Shown here: positions 59,896 to 64,000 of the stretch, piece by piece
Layout of the letters: the number at the start of each line of letters is the position of its first letter
Position numbering within the stretch: the stretch's first letter is position 1
NCBI RefSeq assembly: GCF_000512585.2
Contig: NC_089241.1
Coordinates: 6,404,001-6,468,000 of the forward strand
Direction: 5' to 3'
DNA: 64,000 nucleotides
Source of the DNA: Kwoniella bestiolae CBS 10118
Taxonomy: Eukaryota; Basidiomycota; Tremellomycetes; Tremellales; Cryptococcaceae
Made by a program: the position numbers and the translations under genes
The notes under the pieces: generated by a model
What the model saw: the letters and a program-made list of their open reading frames with translations, nothing else
Database searches by the model: none
What the model was told of the DNA's origin: nothing

Positions 59896-61889
59896 GTGGG
59901 CAATACAGTACATCCCTAGTTATGAAAGTATCTCGCGGAGCTCATGATCGTGATGGGAGGAAGACGAGGAGAAGAAGGTAGAGGGTGATCTGGATAGATT
60001 TGAATCTAGTGTTTAGTTGTTCTCATACTGTCTCGTCGTGATGTGCATATGCAACATGGATTGTTTGACCAATCACATGATACTCGGAGGAATCGATTCC
60101 GCGAAGCTGCTCAAAGTACCTATCCCGATCATGTACTTCCGAGATACCTTGCATAAGTTGCCACATATCAATGGTAACTTTTTCTCGACAACGCTCACTT
60201 CGAGCGGCGTTTTTTACGGTTGACATTCAACAGATGAATGTTGATAACAACCGGAATCTGGAATAGCTTGTGCTTCTTACACTCAAGCCGTTGTAAAAGT
60301 GGGAGCACCGACATGAGTATCTGTTCTTGAGAGAGTTGCGTGTAGTCGTCCCCTTGGAAACACATGACTAGTCTTTACGCTGGGACACAGGCAGAGCTGG
60401 GCCATTGAATTCCATACGCTTTGAAATTGCGTCGCCATCCTAGTCTTGTTGGAGTTAAAGCGCACTTTGCCCCATCCACTCATTCCTGCATGTGACCAAA
60501 TAACTGGTACCTCGTACTAAGTTTTTCTGAAATAGGCTCGAAAAGATCCCTACTCCCGGCGCCGATCACCGCCTGAGTGATATAAATACAACCAAAAAAG
60601 CTGGAGGTGAATTGGGTTTACGTAAATGCTTTTTTGTATGAAGTGAATTACCTGAATTGGGTGATTACCCTGAATATCAGTCGACTGTAACTCTTTAGTG
60701 TGTGTGGCAGATGACTATTATTATGACATGCCATACAGTAGTAGGAGTAAGAGTAACAGTGACAAACGTAACATAGCAAGTGCTAAATGCTAACACTAGT
60801 ACGAACACGCTATATCTGTCATTTAATCTGCTCTGCTCTCCATTCACCCATTCATTAAATCCTCATTCATTCACTCATATCACTTACACTCACACCCATA
60901 TCACCACCATCACCATCAGATGATATCAGTCAGAGTCACCATCAAGATCAAGGTCAATCACTCACTCTATCACGCGAGATAACCAGTGATCACATCTGAC
61001 ACTATTTGAATTCAATTCAAATTGATTCCGCAGATCAAAGTGGAGGGAGGGATAATCATAATCGTAGAACAGTTACCCAGGTCACTACTCCCTTATCACC
61101 CTCTCCTCCTTTACATCGACATATCAACTACATCATATACCATTCAATACATATCCCTCATATCGGACCAGCAAATAACCATCAACAAAGTATGATTGCG
61201 GATGCATGCTTGGAGTAGATGGACAATCAGAGGGTTTGATCCCCAATGTGAGTAGCGTAGCTCTTCCTCGTCGTCCACATCCGAAAAAACCCTGTGTTTC
61301 AACTCTCCCATTGATTTCATATAAGTGATGATCAACTCATGGCTAACTCCTTCTCCTTCCTCTCGTCATCAATACAGTCTTTTCACATCCTTGACCTCGT
61401 TCCATTCCATTCTATCCTCTCGCATCCAGATATCCCTCGTTTCATAACAACACTAGCTCCAACACTGCTTGATAAGCTTTAGAGATTTACCATATATCCA
61501 TTCAAGCTGTGGAGATACCTCATCCAATTGGGATCACTATAACTCACTCCTTGTCTCCCTTCAGCCACATCCATTCGATATCCTCTGAAAAACAATATCA
61601 ACAAAGTCGGAAGTAGTCGGATTGCTTGTACATTTGACCAAAAGGAGGGTGAACAGGGGTTCAACGACAGTCAGATAGAGAGCTTATACCCCTTAACACA
61701 CCAAGTCGAAGAAATCTCCGTCGTTGATGAGTGGGACTTAGGGGTGTCATCACTGGTCTCATTGGTATCGAAAGTAGTTCATGGTACGGGGGGAAATTAG
61801 AAGCAGTCATACACATCAAGTGAGATTCATTCATCACTTCAACCTCACCACAGCTTGAGCTGACGGTATCACCAGATACTTCTGTGAAG
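59896..61889. other. Intergenic region with leader of the Ser/Pro-rich gene, no gene seen
   Basis: Permease 3' UTR followed by a long A/C- and CATCAC-rich region that looks like promoter and leader for the next gene. Short frames here are not protein-like. Confidence 0.55.
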
Positions 61890-64000
61890 ATGTCCGGTGG
61901 CGTCTTTTACTTCGAGGACGACGACAACCGTAATACTTCTCCTAATCATTCACCTTCTCCCCGTAATTCACCAACACTATCAGCAGAATCATCCAGCCCG
62001 GCGGTAAGACCCAGCGGATCACCTTCAACGAGCTCATCACCTAATGTCCCGCCCTCACTTCAGATACCTGGACCTTCCATCTTATCACCCACACCGACTC
62101 CACTTCCGCAGCATAGGAAACACCCTGGAGGTTTCGCTGCTACGCCGTCATTTCCCTCGCCGCTCGCCCAAGCGATAACAGTTCCATCCAATTCAGACAC
62201 TTCCTCCAACTCATCTCATTCCGGTTCAGAGGATGAAAAGGATGTTCGACCACGTAGACCAAGTCAGCAAGGATCCACTGGAAGCGGTACCCCAAAACGA
62301 TCTCTTGATCAGTTCCCTCGACCTCGCACTGCCAGCCCAGTTCTGCCCACAAGCCGACCTGCCAGTCCATCTTCCTCATCTTCAGCTCAAGCAAGCTCAT
62401 CTCGGCCGGAAAGTCCATCCACGTCCACTCGTCCTCAGGTCGTTACCCCTACGTCGCTTCTCATGAAAAGTAAAAGATCCGCCAGTGGATCAGCATTGAC
62501 AGGGAATCTTCCTTTACCCGCTTCCAAGCAATCACCTCCGACCACATATAAAAAGGAATCACCCACTCATCCCGCTTCTCGCCGATTCGAAACTCTCACG
62601 CGTCCGCAGAACGACGACGCAAGATCGGTATCATCCAGAGAGAGGAGTGAAAGTAGTGGAAGCTCTGTGGGTTTAGGAGTCACGCTACCAAATACCAGTC
62701 CCCTCAACTTTGGTAGTCCCGACTTCGGCCCCGAGTCATCGCCTCGTCGCCGCTCGATTGCCATCCCCTCATCCGCCGGTATCGAAGGATCAAAGGAAGG
62801 AAATGTGCTCGGTCTTGGATGGGGCGCCAATTGGGAGACGACTTCCACTTCAGGATCGTCATTTGGCAGTGGCAGTGGCTCCCTCAAGGACAAAGGGAAG
62901 GCAAAGGATGTTTTGAGCACGTCAAGTCCAAGGAGAGACAGAGAAAGAACAGCCCCGGTTGGCTTGTCCAGGTGAGTTAGTCGACCATCGTCCCTCAATC
63001 AAAGGGATAATGTCTGTCACCACTTATTTACAAAGTTCACGCTAAAGTATATATCCCTGATAGTCCCTCGAGACAACGTCGCCAGTCAGAATTCCTTAAT
63101 CCCACTGGCCTGGATATCCGCAAGATGCCAATTCTTAGTACTGGAAGGCCGTCTGGTGCGATGACGAGTCTTTCCGGATCAGCTTCAATGGTCTCCCCTC
63201 TCAACCCTTTGCCATCTCCATGGACCTCCTCGTCCGATAATTCAGTCGGATTCAGTCCACCAAACAGTGTCACAAGCGAAAGCTCTACCGCGCCTACCTC
63301 GACATCATCCACCGGCGGTGCAATAAGGCTGAATCGTGTACCCACAAGCGTGCGATTAGCAGCGGAGCTAATCAAGGGAACGGGTAGTGCACCTACGCCA
63401 CCGCCTGTCCAGACCGCTAGTCCACCATCTGGAGCATCGACAGCGTCTGTTCCCACACCAAATCCGTCTCCAGTAGGAACCTCACCCTCATTTAGACCTA
63501 CCAATCCTCCTGTACCTTCTGCTAGAGAGCTTGCCGCTTTTACTTCCATGCCACCTCCAGCATTGAAACCAGCTTCTGCCTCACTCGCCGAGCTAGGCAA
63601 AGGTCGACCTGCTTCTTCCGTTCCTGCAACTCCTGCAGGTATGCGAAGCCTATCACCGACCATCGAGAAGAGCATACCTAGCACGGCGCCAACGTCTGCC
63701 GTCGGCCCTTCGACTCGAACTGCTTCCGGAGCCAGTCTCGCTCCCCCACCTGCATTCAAGAAGCCTCTCCTCCCCACACAACCTCGGCCACGCCCTTCAC
63801 TACCTGCTGATCCAGCTGGCGCAGCTACTGAAGGCTTTGCATTTTCCGCTCGACATCATCGTTACCGCACTTCGCTACATGAATCTTCGTTGAAATCAGC
63901 CATGGCAAACATGAGTCCTGACCCTGCTGAATCGCTAACGTCCCTTCCTTCTGCACCTGAAACCGAAGAACCCTCACCCACGACAGCACCCAAAACGTCT
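61890..64000 (+). CDS. Long Ser/Pro/Thr-rich protein, unknown function, 3' end outside window
   Basis: Not recognised. The start is ATG at 61890 (MSGGVFYFEDDDNRNTSPNH). Exon 1 ends at the donor after GLS in the 62972 region and joins exon 2 at 63064 (SPSRQRRQSEFLNPTGLDIR). Exon 2 is still open at base 64000. Nearly the whole visible product is low complexity and likely disordered, with many SP/TP sites (for example PSILSPTPTPLPQ, TPKRSLDQFPRP) and short basic patches. This composition is common at the N-terminus of fungal kinases, signalling scaffolds and transcription regulators, so a folded domain may lie downstream. The long minus-strand frame opposite exon 2 is its shadow. Confidence 0.65.

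Noticed and set aside
63037..63777. 246-codon minus-strand frame
   Set aside because: Exactly opposite a spliced Ser/Pro-rich plus-strand exon; Gly/Ala/Val/Glu-rich composition is the complement of that codon bias.

Overview
The window looks like chromosomal DNA of a basidiomycete yeast of the Tremellomycetes (Cryptococcus/Kwoniella type). Nearly every gene is cut by many short introns with GTRNGT donors, CTNAY-like branch points and YAG acceptors. UTRs are short, genes sit on both strands, and the proteins carry long Ser/Pro/Thr-rich low-complexity tracts. All gene models were spliced by eye, so exon edges are proposals. No transposase, LTR element or CRISPR array was recognised.

Layout. 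1-9 kb: 3' end of cofilin, a 96-aa AN1-type zinc-finger gene whose start codon is interrupted by an intron, and a PXB/PX/DUF3818 lipid-binding protein. 8.7-17 kb, minus strand: CLASP/STU1, an RNPS1-like SR protein and the mitochondrial porin (VDAC). 17.6-26.6 kb: a type II membrane glycosyltransferase with a DxD motif, a secreted CE1/feruloyl-esterase-like hydrolase (minus strand) and a PDK1-type kinase with a very large insertion in its N-lobe. 26.6-29.2 kb: gene-poor, with an intron-containing tRNA-Leu(CAG), a decayed inverted copy of it, two inverted repeats and one doubtful small gene. 29.2-44.5 kb: a divergent TFIIB-like zinc-ribbon protein, mitochondrial SSB (RIM1), a MED9-like Mediator subunit, an unknown two-TM protein, the Rag GTPase GTR2 and the checkpoint adaptor MRC1.

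44.7-59.9 kb looks like a nitrogen-acquisition neighbourhood. Assimilatory nitrite reductase (FAD/NAD, BFD [2Fe-2S], siroheme and Rieske domains) is transcribed divergently from a formate/nitrite (FNT) transporter. The ~1.1 kb between them carries five exact GATAAGG heptamers, two of which form a perfect palindrome. Next come a Zn2Cys6 transcription factor, an Fe(II)/2-oxoglutarate (PhyH) dioxygenase and a divergent amino-acid permease. Nitrite entry plus reduction to ammonium under GATA-factor control is the clear functional unit. Whether the regulator, dioxygenase and permease belong to it is inference. From 61.9 kb to the end is the 5' part of a long Ser/Pro-rich protein of unknown function.

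The most interesting signals are the GATA-rich nitrite promoter with an orphan exon-like frame inside it, the split start codon (AT|G) that leaves ATG-TGA when unspliced, the in-frame TAG that only a tiny intron can remove in the two-TM gene, the PDK1 insertion, the TAATG uORF arrangement at the glycosyltransferase, and the tRNA-Leu gene with its inverted relic.
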